Shown piece by piece: positions 1 through 6,192 of a stretch of DNA of 11,088 nt (within the stretch, counting starts at the first letter, position 1; each line of letters begins with the position of its first letter). The notes below the pieces were generated by a model. That model worked only from the letters and a program-made list of their open reading frames with translations, made no database searches and had not been told where the DNA came from. A program made the position numbers and the translations under genes. The DNA comes from Ruminococcus sp. UBA4321 (lineage in GTDB: Bacteria; Bacillota; Clostridia; Oscillospirales; Ruminococcaceae): contig DGUB01000028.1 in assembly GCA_002393815.1 (NCBI GenBank), positions 1 through 11,088 of the forward strand, written 5' to 3'.

Positions 1-140
1 GCAGTTGTTTCTTCTGCGGAAGTTTCCTGCACGGCAGGTTCAGCAGAAGATTCCGGAGCAGTTCCGGTATTTGTTCCGCATCCGGTCAGTATCATAGAAA
101 TCATTGCAAGACTCATCGTTAAAACAGTTAATTTTTTCAT
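1..140 (-). CDS. Lipoprotein, N-terminal part (cut by left edge); probable B12/cobalt-related protein
   Basis: Only the first 46 codons are present. The reading starts MKKLTVL, has a short hydrophobic core, and ends in a lipobox LTGC with the lipidated Cys at residue 21. A Thr/Ser/Glu/Ala-rich stretch follows, typical of the flexible linker of Gram-positive surface lipoproteins. The mature domain is outside the window, so the function cannot be read directly. The cobalamin riboswitch just upstream and the B12 operon before it suggest either a BtuF-type corrinoid-binding protein of an ABC importer or an exported CbiK-type cobaltochelatase; both are known near such clusters. The start is supported by an AAAGGA Shine-Dalgarno nine bases upstream. 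Confidence is high that this is a lipoprotein gene start and low for the specific role. Confidence 0.85.
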   Translation of the reverse strand, partial: MKKLTVLTMSLAMISMILTGCGTNTGTAPESSAEPAVQETSAEETT

Positions 141-149
141 AATAAATAA

Positions 150-155
150 TCCTTT
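150..155 (-). promoter_or_regulatory. Shine-Dalgarno of the lipoprotein gene
   Basis: Minus strand AAAGGA, nine bases before the ATG at 140. It directly follows the small hairpin at 158-175, so it is a plausible target of riboswitch-controlled translation initiation. That role is inferred from position only. Confidence 0.65.
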
Positions 156-157
156 CC

Positions 158-175
158 GGTCAGTACCTCGTGACC
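158..175 (-). promoter_or_regulatory. Small hairpin between riboswitch and SD (possible expression platform)
   Basis: Minus strand GGTCA and TGACC form a five-pair stem around an eight-base loop. The stem ends three bases before the AAAGGA ribosome site. No U-run follows, so it does not look like an intrinsic terminator. It could be the variable downstream hairpin (P13-like) that some cobalamin riboswitches use for a kissing-loop contact and for control of ribosome access. The contact itself was not established. Confidence 0.4.
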
Positions 176-192
176 TTGAAATACAGGCATTT

Positions 193-399
193 GCAGACGG
201 CAGGTTTCCTGACTTATGGTTCAGCACAGAATTTCAAGCCTTCCCGGAATTTGATTCCAGTGACTTCACTCCGCGGAAACTCCGCATTGCAAACAGAAAT
301 TCTGCTCCCAATCACAGTGACGGGTTCGTACAGCAGTTGCAGCTGTTTCCCTTTTACCTTCCGGCGATGCGGAATCCGCATCCGGAAGCACCATTCTGC
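193..399 (-). promoter_or_regulatory. Cobalamin riboswitch (B12 element)
   Basis: Several conserved blocks of the adenosylcobalamin aptamer can be read on the minus strand in the right order. They are a P1 stem GCAGA/TCTGC (395-399 with 193-197), a P2 arm CTTCCGG/CCGGAAG (382-388 with 358-364) capped by an ATGCGG/CCGCAT hairpin, and the AAAGGGAA block (347-354). These are followed by a B12-box-like GTCACTGGA (256-264) and the hallmark 3' block GTCAGGAAACCTGCC (199-213). The stretch that usually reads GGTGNAAATCC is divergent here (CTGCAACTG inside an ACAGC/GCTGT stem). The element begins 7 bases after the cbiC stop and ends 52 bases before the lipoprotein ATG. It should therefore repress that downstream gene when B12 is plentiful. 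Whether it has its own promoter or is read as part of the operon transcript is not clear. Confidence 0.95.
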
Positions 400-406
400 T
401 TTTGAT

Positions 407-1045
407 TTATGATTTTGATTCAGTGTCGAGCATATACAGAATTGCATTGCATATGGCTGCTGCGACATTGCTTCCCCCTTTTCTCCCTCTTGCCGTAATG
501 CACGGCACGCCTGAATTTATCAGCATTTCTTTCGACTGGACGACATTCACGAACCCGACCGGTACGCCGATGACAAACTCCGGTCGGAATGTCCCGTTCC
601 GGACATGCTCACACAGCCGAATCAGGGCAGTCGGTGCATTTCCGACAGCATAGATGACAGGACGTTTCAGAGATGCAGCTTTGTCAACAGAAGCCACGGC
701 TCTGGTTGTACCGTTCTGCTTTGCAGTTTCGGCAACATCCAGGTCAGACATGAAGCACATGACCTCACAGCCGTGACGGGTAAGTGCAGACTGATTAATT
801 CCTGCTTTTGCCATATTGGTATCAGTCACGATGACCGCACCGTTCCGGAGGGCATCCTTTGCGATTCTGACAGCATTTTCAGAGAAATATAGATTCTCAT
901 AATAATCAAAATCAGCTGTCGTGTGAATACAGCGAAGCACAACCGGACGGATTTCATCAGGAATCTTTTTATCCCCAAGTTCTGCCGTAATGATTTCAAA
1001 ACTCCGCCGTTCAATTTCCTGCGGAGCGACATATTCAAGCTTCAT
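407..1045 (-). CDS. cbiC: Precorrin-8X methylmutase (cobalt-precorrin-8 methylmutase)
   Basis: This 212-aa protein has the usual length and character of the CbiC/CobH family. The family moves the C11 methyl group of (cobalt-)precorrin-8 to C12, giving (cobyrinate) hydrogenobyrinate, the substrate of CbiA. The motif RCIHTTADFDY (residues 38-48) carries the conserved His (H41) that acts as general acid in this family. VTDTNMAKAGIN, GNAPTAL and VGFVNVVQSKE are further family signatures. The ATG at 1045 overlaps the cobQ stop as ATGA, with AGGAGG (1050-1055) four bases before it. It is the last gene of the operon and is separated from the other ring-forming genes by the whole nucleotide-loop block. 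Its stop lies 7 bases before the riboswitch aptamer. The assignment is secure; the choice between cobalt-free and cobalt-containing substrate depends on genes outside the window. Confidence 0.97.
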   Translation of the reverse strand: MKLEYVAPQEIERRSFEIITAELGDKKIPDEIRPVVLRCIHTTADFDYYENLYFSENAVRIAKDALRNGAVIVTDTNMAKAGINQSALTRHGCEVMCFMSDLDVAETAKQNGTTRAVASVDKAASLKRPVIYAVGNAPTALIRLCEHVRNGTFRPEFVIGVPVGFVNVVQSKEMLINSGVPCITARGRKGGSNVAAAICNAILYMLDTESKS

Positions 1046-2511
1046 AAGCCCTCCTGTAAAATCTGATAAATTCTGTTCATATCGAGACTGCGCCGGACAG
1101 TATCCGCCAGCAAATCGAACTGCTGTTCTTTATAAGTCCGGCGGTCAATGGCTTGTCCATGATACACCACCCCCTTTCGCGTATAGAGTTCTCTGATGAT
1201 TCTGCCGGAAACTTCGGCACTGTCGAAAATGCCATGCACATAACATCCGGCAACAGTGCCGGAATAAGCACCTCCGCAGGTCGTCAGAGCGTTTTCCGGC
1301 TGTCCGGTTCTGCCGAGATGGATTTCATATCCGGAAAATTCCGCACCGGAAAGAAATCTCCAGAATCCGGAAATCTGATTAAATATTCCGCTGACCTGAA
1401 TCTGCTGTTTTTCTCCGGTGAATACTGTCTTTCCGGAAAGCAGAGACATTCCGGCAATCGTTCCGCCGTTTTCGGTGCAGTCGGGGTCGGAAACCGATTC
1501 GCCAAGCATTTGATACCCTCCGCAGATGCCAAATAACGGAATTCCTCTCGATACGCATTTCCTGACAGCCGTTTCCATACCGGATTCACGCATCCAGCGC
1601 ATATCCGAGATAGTGCTTTTCGTACCGGGGATAATGATGAAATCCGGACTGCCAAGTTCTGTATACTTCCGGACATACCGGACGGAAACGCCTTCATACT
1701 GCGAAAAAACATCAAAATCCGTAAAATTGGAAATTCTCGGCAGATGAATCACAGCAATATCAATCAGATTCGTTTCAGAATTCTGATTCAGTTTATGAGA
1801 AAGACTGTCCTCATCTTCAATATCAATATTGATATATGGGACAACTCCCAGCACCGGAATGCCGGATTTTTCCTCCAGAATCCGCACGCCGTCCGAAAAC
1901 AGTGTTCTGTCTCCGCGAAACTGATTCACAATCATGCCTTTCATGAATGCACGTTCTTCGGATTCCAAGAGATTCAGCGTTCCCAGAAGCTGTGCGAATA
2001 CTCCGCCCCTGTCGATGTCGCCAATCAGCAGAACAGGCGATTTCACCAGCTTTGCAAGTCCCATATTGACAATATCATCTCTGTTGAGATTCAGCTCTGC
2101 CGGACTGCCTGCACCCTCGATGACGATAATATCATACTGTGAAGCCAGTTCCTGATATGCTTTCATAATTTCCGGAATGAGTTCTTTTCTGTACCGGAAA
2201 TATTCAGAAGCCGTCATATTTCCGCGGACTCTGCCATTCACGATAACCTGTGAACCGATATCCGTTGTCGGCTTGAGCAGTACCGGATTCATCAGCACAG
2301 ACGGCTTGATTCCGGCGGATTCCGCCTGCATTGCCTGCGCTCTGCCGATTTCGGAGCCGTCCTCTGTAATGTAAGAATTTAAAGCCATATTCTGCGATTT
2401 GAACGGCGCACAGGTATACCCGTCCTGCATGAAAATTCTGCATAATCCGGCTGTCAGAAAGCTTTTTCCGACATTCGACATTGTACCCTGCAACATAATC
2501 ACTTCAGCCAT
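1042..2511 (-). CDS. cobQ: Cobyric acid synthase (glutamine-hydrolysing)
   Basis: CobQ/CbiP of 489 aa, the normal family length. It amidates the b, d, e and g side chains of adenosyl-cobyrinate a,c-diamide, using ATP and glutamine. The N-terminal half is a dethiobiotin-synthetase-like ATP-binding domain with the P-loop variant GTMSNVGKS (residues 9-17), FKSQNMALNS (37-46) and VIEGAGSPAE (130-139). The C-terminal half is a class I glutamine amidotransferase-like domain with nucleophile Cys330 in GICGGYQML and the conserved His426 in YVHGIFD. The ATG at 2511 overlaps the cobD stop (ATGGCTGA, 8 bases). It is preceded by the strongest SD of the cluster, AGGAGGTG at 2517-2524, which suggests high independent initiation. 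No missing residue was noticed. Confidence 0.98.
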   Translation of the reverse strand: MAEVIMLQGTMSNVGKSFLTAGLCRIFMQDGYTCAPFKSQNMALNSYITEDGSEIGRAQAMQAESAGIKPSVLMNPVLLKPTTDIGSQVIVNGRVRGNMTASEYFRYRKELIPEIMKAYQELASQYDIIVIEGAGSPAELNLNRDDIVNMGLAKLVKSPVLLIGDIDRGGVFAQLLGTLNLLESEERAFMKGMIVNQFRGDRTLFSDGVRILEEKSGIPVLGVVPYINIDIEDEDSLSHKLNQNSETNLIDIAVIHLPRISNFTDFDVFSQYEGVSVRYVRKYTELGSPDFIIIPGTKSTISDMRWMRESGMETAVRKCVSRGIPLFGICGGYQMLGESVSDPDCTENGGTIAGMSLLSGKTVFTGEKQQIQVSGIFNQISGFWRFLSGAEFSGYEIHLGRTGQPENALTTCGGAYSGTVAGCYVHGIFDSAEVSGRIIRELYTRKGVVYHGQAIDRRTYKEQQFDLLADTVRRSLDMNRIYQILQEGL

Positions 2512-3535
2512 GCAAACACCTCCTGAGTGCGGAAATCAGCACTTGATTTTCCTTGTGATTCCGGACGGCGATTCTGTAATAAGTGTCATCCAGTCCGGTA
2601 TAATCGGAACACTCCCGAATCAGAATTTTTTCGGAGAGCAGTTTTGCTTTCAAATCCGATTCGGCACGGAACAGAATAAAATTCGCATCGGACGGATAAT
2701 ATTTCAGATGCAGTTCAGAAAGCGAATCTTGCAGAAATTTCCGTTCCTGCGGAATCAGTTTCAGAGTATCTCTGATATAATTTTTTTCTTTCAGAGCCGA
2801 GATTCCGGCAGTCTGCGCCGGTGCAGAAACGCTCCAGAACTGTCCGGTCTGCTGAATTTTCCTAGCATGTTCCGGACTTCCGGTCAGCACATAGCCGAGC
2901 CGAAGCCCCGGCATAGCATAAATTTTCGTGAACGCTTTCAGAATGATGATATTTTCATGCATAAAGTTCCGGATGCTGATACTATCCGGAGCGAAATCCA
3001 GAAAACATTCATCACAGAGTAATAAAATTTTATTATCATTGCAGATTTCTGCGATTCTGCCGAGCAGTTCCGCCGGAATGCATCTGCCTGTCGGATTGTT
3101 CGGATGACACAGAATCAGTATATCCGTGTCAGGCGTGAGCGCATTCAGGAACGATTCCGTCAGAAGAAAATTATCTTTTTCACTAAGTAAATATTCTGTG
3201 ATGAAACAGTCATATTCTGATAATGCTTTCCGGTATTCTCCGAATGTCGGCGCACAAATCAGAGCATTTTCCGGACGGAATGCCTGTACAATCCGATAAA
3301 GCAAATCATCCGCGCCGTTTCCGCAGATAATCTTTTCCGACGGATAGTTTTCATGTTCCGAAATCGCTTTTCTTAATTCTGTACAGTACGGGTTAGGATA
3401 ATGCTCCCATAAATCAGAATTATCAAAAACGGCCTGACGGACGGATTCCGGCAACCCCAGAGGATTCAGATTCGCGGAAAAATCATACTGTACCGGATTT
3501 AAAAAAATATTGCCTCCATGTGATTCTGTTATCAT
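2504..3535 (-). CDS. cobD: L-threonine-O-3-phosphate decarboxylase
   Basis: A 343-aa fold-type I PLP enzyme. CobD makes (R)-1-amino-2-propanol O-2-phosphate from L-threonine phosphate, the linker that CbiB attaches to cobyric acid. Visible signatures are DFSANLNPLG (18-27), HYPNPY (45-50), CGNGADDLLY (71-80), HPNNPTGR (144-151), LCDECFLDF (173-181) and the PLP-binding Lys204 in KAFTKIYAMPGLRLGY. The family is close to histidinol-phosphate aminotransferase (HisC). The SANLNPLG start, together with a position between cbiB and cobQ, favours CobD. The ATG overlaps the cbiB stop as ATGA and has GGGAGG five bases upstream. No threonine kinase (PduX type) is seen in the window, so threonine phosphate must come from elsewhere. 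Confidence 0.93.
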   Translation of the reverse strand: MITESHGGNIFLNPVQYDFSANLNPLGLPESVRQAVFDNSDLWEHYPNPYCTELRKAISEHENYPSEKIICGNGADDLLYRIVQAFRPENALICAPTFGEYRKALSEYDCFITEYLLSEKDNFLLTESFLNALTPDTDILILCHPNNPTGRCIPAELLGRIAEICNDNKILLLCDECFLDFAPDSISIRNFMHENIIILKAFTKIYAMPGLRLGYVLTGSPEHARKIQQTGQFWSVSAPAQTAGISALKEKNYIRDTLKLIPQERKFLQDSLSELHLKYYPSDANFILFRAESDLKAKLLSEKILIRECSDYTGLDDTYYRIAVRNHKENQVLISALRRCLHG

Positions 3536-4497
3536 AATAACCTCCCGAAAATCAGAATTCTGATGCTAACTGCAATTATCAGCATCAGTATCGCCGTCAG
3601 ATACATGAGCTGATTCGTCCGGCGGATATCTCCATTTTCGACAGGACGGTCATCATCGCCGATATATTCTTTTTTATGAAGTTCGCCGAAATAATACGCA
3701 TCTCCGGCAAGCCGGATATGAAGCGCACCGGCACAGGCAGATTCTGTCTGTGCGGAATTCGGACTTGCATGTTTTCTGCGGTCGCGCTTCCAGATTCGAT
3801 AAGCGTTTTTCATATCCAGTTTCAGAACCGGACATACAGCAATCATCAGAAGCGCAGTCAATCTGGACGGGATAAAATTCAGAACATCATCAAATTTCGC
3901 CGGAAATCTGCCGAGGTCGATATATTTTTCATTTCGATAGCCAAGCATGGAATCCATCGTATTGACAGCTTTATAGAAGCATCCGCCGACTGCACCGCCG
4001 AGAGCCATATAGAACAGCGGAGCAGTTACGCCGTCGGAAGTATTTTCAGCAACCGTTTCGACAGCGGCGCGGATAATTCCGGCATCATCCAGAACGGCGG
4101 TATCTCTGCCGACAATCATAGAAACGGCTTTTCTTGCGGATTCGGTATCATGATTCTGAAATGCTCTGTAAACTTTCATACTCTCATCATGCAGACAGCG
4201 AGCCGCAAGCATATAATAACACAAAATGCTTTCTGTCAGAATCCCCAGAATCAGATTGATATGATAGCAAATCATCAGCAGAACCGCTGGAATTCCCGCC
4301 GAGCATAATATCACAATTATCGCCAGAACTGCACCGCCAAACCGCAGATTATGAAAATGCTTTCTGATATATTTTTCCAGATAAGCAATCAGATTTCCAA
4401 TCAGCCGGATGGGATGCGGCATCGAATACGGGTCGCCGAGGACGGCATCAAACGCAAAGCCAAGCAATAACGGCAGTGCCGGAATCAGATATTTCAT
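3532..4497 (-). CDS. cbiB: Adenosylcobinamide-phosphate synthase, membrane protein
   Basis: A 321-aa integral membrane protein of the CbiB/CobD(Pseudomonas) family. It joins aminopropanol phosphate to adenosylcobyric acid to give adenosylcobinamide phosphate. The opening hydrophobic segment leads into GDPYSMPHP (21-29), the family's first conserved block. Long hydrophobic stretches lie at about 53-97, 157-179 and 209-226, with a final segment near 297-318. The conserved ETVAENTSDG (147-156), MDSMLGYRNEKY (181-192) and the FDDVLNFIPSR block (202-212) are all present. A charged, Ala/Ser-rich loop between about 237 and 265 precedes the last membrane segment. The gene overlaps the phosphatase stop as ATGA, with GGAGGA three bases before the ATG. 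It sits beside cobD, which makes its substrate. Confidence 0.96.
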   Translation of the reverse strand: MKYLIPALPLLLGFAFDAVLGDPYSMPHPIRLIGNLIAYLEKYIRKHFHNLRFGGAVLAIIVILCSAGIPAVLLMICYHINLILGILTESILCYYMLAARCLHDESMKVYRAFQNHDTESARKAVSMIVGRDTAVLDDAGIIRAAVETVAENTSDGVTAPLFYMALGGAVGGCFYKAVNTMDSMLGYRNEKYIDLGRFPAKFDDVLNFIPSRLTALLMIAVCPVLKLDMKNAYRIWKRDRRKHASPNSAQTESACAGALHIRLAGDAYYFGELHKKEYIGDDDRPVENGDIRRTNQLMYLTAILMLIIAVSIRILIFGRLL

Positions 4498-5039
4498 AGT
4501 TCCTCCAGAATTTTGATTTTATGTTCCGTCCAGTCCGCGAGATACCCTGCGCCGTTCGGAATCTGATAATCATAATAATTTCCGCCTGCGAACTCCGACA
4601 GAACCGACATGATTGTTCCGCCGTGAACGATATAGGCGATTCTTCCGGAATCAGGCAGAGTTTCCAGAAATGCCTTCACACAGCGTTCCCGGAATTCCTG
4701 TGGATGTTCACCGTTCGGAAAAGACATCATTCCGCCGGAATCAATCCATTTCTGATATAACGGATTTTGATTCAGTTCCTGATAATTTTTTCCCTCGAAA
4801 TCGCCGAAATCGCATTCCCGGAAATCCGGAACAATCTGCATTTTCTTTTCCGGAAAGAGAATTTCCGCCGTCTGGATACAGCGTTTCAGCGGACTGACAA
4901 GAAGCTTATCACAAGCGGGATAATTTCTTTTTTTCAGAACGGCGATTCCTTCCGGACAAAGAGGCGCATCTGTTTTTCCGATATAGCGATGCTCCAGATT
5001 TCCCTTAGTACTTCCGTGGCGGATAAAAATCAGCTTCAC
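4494..5039 (-). CDS. cobC: CobC-type alpha-ribazole phosphatase (histidine phosphatase family)
   Basis: The protein is 181 aa from the chosen GTG start. It belongs to the phosphoglycerate-mutase-like histidine phosphatases. The phospho-acceptor motif IRHGST has His8; other active-site elements are SPLKRCIQTA (49-58), ECDFGDFEG with Glu75 at its start, and HGGT with His139. CobC removes the 5'-phosphate from alpha-ribazole phosphate or from adenosylcobalamin 5'-phosphate, completing nucleotide-loop assembly; this role is inferred from the operon. The superfamily is broad, so another phosphatase role cannot be ruled out from sequence alone. I prefer the GTG at 5039 over the ATG at 5045. The SD AAAGGAG lies seven bases before the GTG but only one base before the ATG. 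The GTG also gives the four-base stop/start overlap (GTGA) common to this operon and the typical family N-terminus MKLIFIRHG. Confidence 0.85.
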   Translation of the reverse strand: MKLIFIRHGSTKGNLEHRYIGKTDAPLCPEGIAVLKKRNYPACDKLLVSPLKRCIQTAEILFPEKKMQIVPDFRECDFGDFEGKNYQELNQNPLYQKWIDSGGMMSFPNGEHPQEFRERCVKAFLETLPDSGRIAYIVHGGTIMSVLSEFAGGNYYDYQIPNGAGYLADWTEHKIKILEEL

Positions 5040-5422
5040 AGGCATTCTCCTTTGATAACTGCCGGAATTCCGCAGAGAATCCGGATTACTTTTCCGGCAC
5101 GTTCCGCAAGCAGACAGGAAGATTTTCCGCAGGCTTCACGCCAGAGCCGTTCTGATTTATCTATCGGCACGATTCCGCATCCGATTTCATTTGTGATGAT
5201 AATGCAGTCCGGATTTTCCTGAATGAGCTGTTCCGTAAATGCCAGAGGGTCAGCCTGTTCCTGACAGAGTTTCTGAATCAAGATATGATAATTCCGGATG
5301 CATTTGATATTCTGAAAATTTTCTATTTCAGAAGCATCCAGAATATCTGCATCTGAAAGTTTGAAATATTTTTTCACGAATTCTGTTTTTCCGGCGTATG
5401 TACCGCCGATGACAAGTATCAT
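5036..5422 (-). CDS. Short CobU-like P-loop protein (second CobU paralogue)
   Basis: A 128-aa protein with the CobU fold signatures at both ends but a shortened middle. The N-terminus has a P-loop GGTYAGKT (6-13). The C-terminal half keeps the classic CobU run NEIGCGIVP (78-86), Arg and acidic positions in ERLWRE (91-96), Gly99 and CGIPAVIKG (117-125). Missing is the central region of full CobU enzymes (about 180 aa) that carries the His accepting GMP and the LLEC motif. A normal kinase/guanylyltransferase cycle through a GMP-His intermediate is therefore not supported. It could be a kinase-only enzyme for adenosylcobinamide, a partner subunit of the other CobU, or a P-loop protein with another substrate. 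The ATG overlaps the cobS stop as ATGA, with GGAGG ten bases upstream. Family membership is fairly sure; activity is not known. Confidence 0.8.
   Translation of the reverse strand: MILVIGGTYAGKTEFVKKYFKLSDADILDASEIENFQNIKCIRNYHILIQKLCQEQADPLAFTEQLIQENPDCIIITNEIGCGIVPIDKSERLWREACGKSSCLLAERAGKVIRILCGIPAVIKGECL
5047..5053 (-). promoter_or_regulatory. Shine-Dalgarno that decides the cobC start
   Basis: Minus strand AAAGGAG. It lies seven bases before the GTG at 5039 and only one base before the ATG at 5045, which would be an unworkable spacing. It therefore points to the GTG as the true start. Confidence 0.65.
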
Positions 5423-6192
5423 ATCTGAAATACCTCCATGATTTTTCCTGACAGAACTGCTGTTCCCAGAATTCCCAGTTCACAAATCTGAAGAAACCAG
5501 CCGGCAGTATCGCCTGTAATGCCTCCGAAAGTTTTATATGCAAATTTTCTGTAATATAAAAATATCAGCAGAGAAATCATTGTACAGCAGATTCCCTGCA
5601 CAGGTGAAATCAGCATCATTCCGATGCAGGATAATATGATTATCATAACAAGCGTTATGACTGTAATATTCCGGTGTGCCGGAAGTACAAAACTTTGCAG
5701 AGTGCCTTGTTTTTTCGCTGATTTGAACAGTACGGCAGAAAGTCCGCTCAATGCTCTGGAAAGCACAAATCCACAGCCGATAAGTCCGGCAGTTCTGACA
5801 GAATTGACTTCTGTATAGAATCCGGTCTGCAACAGCAGATAAATTCCCAGATACATTACGGCAAATGCGCCGACATGCGAATCTGACATGATTTCGAGCT
5901 TTCTTTCTCTTGATGCATAGGAAGATTTCGCATCTGTGACATCGCAGAAGCCGTCAAGATGAATTCCCCCGGTAATCAGCACCGGAATCCAGACGGAAAT
6001 CACCGCAAACAGCATTTGTCCGATATTGAGCCGGAAACATAACCATCTCCAGAATAACAATACTGTTCCGATAACTGTGCCAATCAGAGGAAAGAAACAA
6101 AGCGCATACCGGCGGTTTTCCTCATTCCAGCCGACTTTAGGGACGGGAATTCTGGAATACATCAGGAATGCAGAACATAATGATTTCAGCAT
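5419..6192 (-). CDS. cobS: Adenosylcobinamide-GDP ribazoletransferase (cobalamin synthase)
   Basis: The protein is 257 aa from the chosen start and close to the family norm. CobS is a polytopic membrane enzyme that joins adenosylcobinamide-GDP to alpha-ribazole (or its phosphate), releasing GMP. The conserved N-terminal block SAFLMYSRIPVP (about 7-18) is present. So is the Asp-rich, Mg-binding-type motif GGIHLDGFCDVTDA (75-88), followed by RKLEIMSDSHVGAFAV, all diagnostic of the family. Several hydrophobic segments follow. The frame is open for 14 more codons upstream from an ATG at 6234, but these lie inside cobU. The ATG at 6192 has AAAGGAG seven bases before it and gives the family-typical N-terminus. 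It overlaps the cobU stop as ATGCTGA. Confidence 0.96.
   Translation of the reverse strand: MLKSLCSAFLMYSRIPVPKVGWNEENRRYALCFFPLIGTVIGTVLLFWRWLCFRLNIGQMLFAVISVWIPVLITGGIHLDGFCDVTDAKSSYASRERKLEIMSDSHVGAFAVMYLGIYLLLQTGFYTEVNSVRTAGLIGCGFVLSRALSGLSAVLFKSAKKQGTLQSFVLPAHRNITVITLVMIIILSCIGMMLISPVQGICCTMISLLIFLYYRKFAYKTFGGITGDTAGWFLQICELGILGTAVLSGKIMEVFQI

Noticed and set aside
358..388. GC-rich hairpin after cbiC as an intrinsic terminator of the operon
   Set aside because: It is the P2 arm of the riboswitch. The following bases on the minus strand are GTAAAAGGG, not a U-run.
170..412. Small open frames on both strands over the riboswitch
   Set aside because: The region is explained by conserved RNA blocks. 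The frames have no SD and no plausible protein features.
2399..3022. Open frame of 207 codons on the plus strand
   Set aside because: It is antisense to cobD and the start of cobQ, both with clear family motifs. The translation is rich in Phe, Ile, Arg and Ser with no recognisable domain, so it is a shadow frame.
3676..4308. Open frame of 210 codons on the plus strand
   Set aside because: It lies fully antisense to cbiB, has no SD of the operon type and no recognisable motif. It reflects the codon bias of the true gene.
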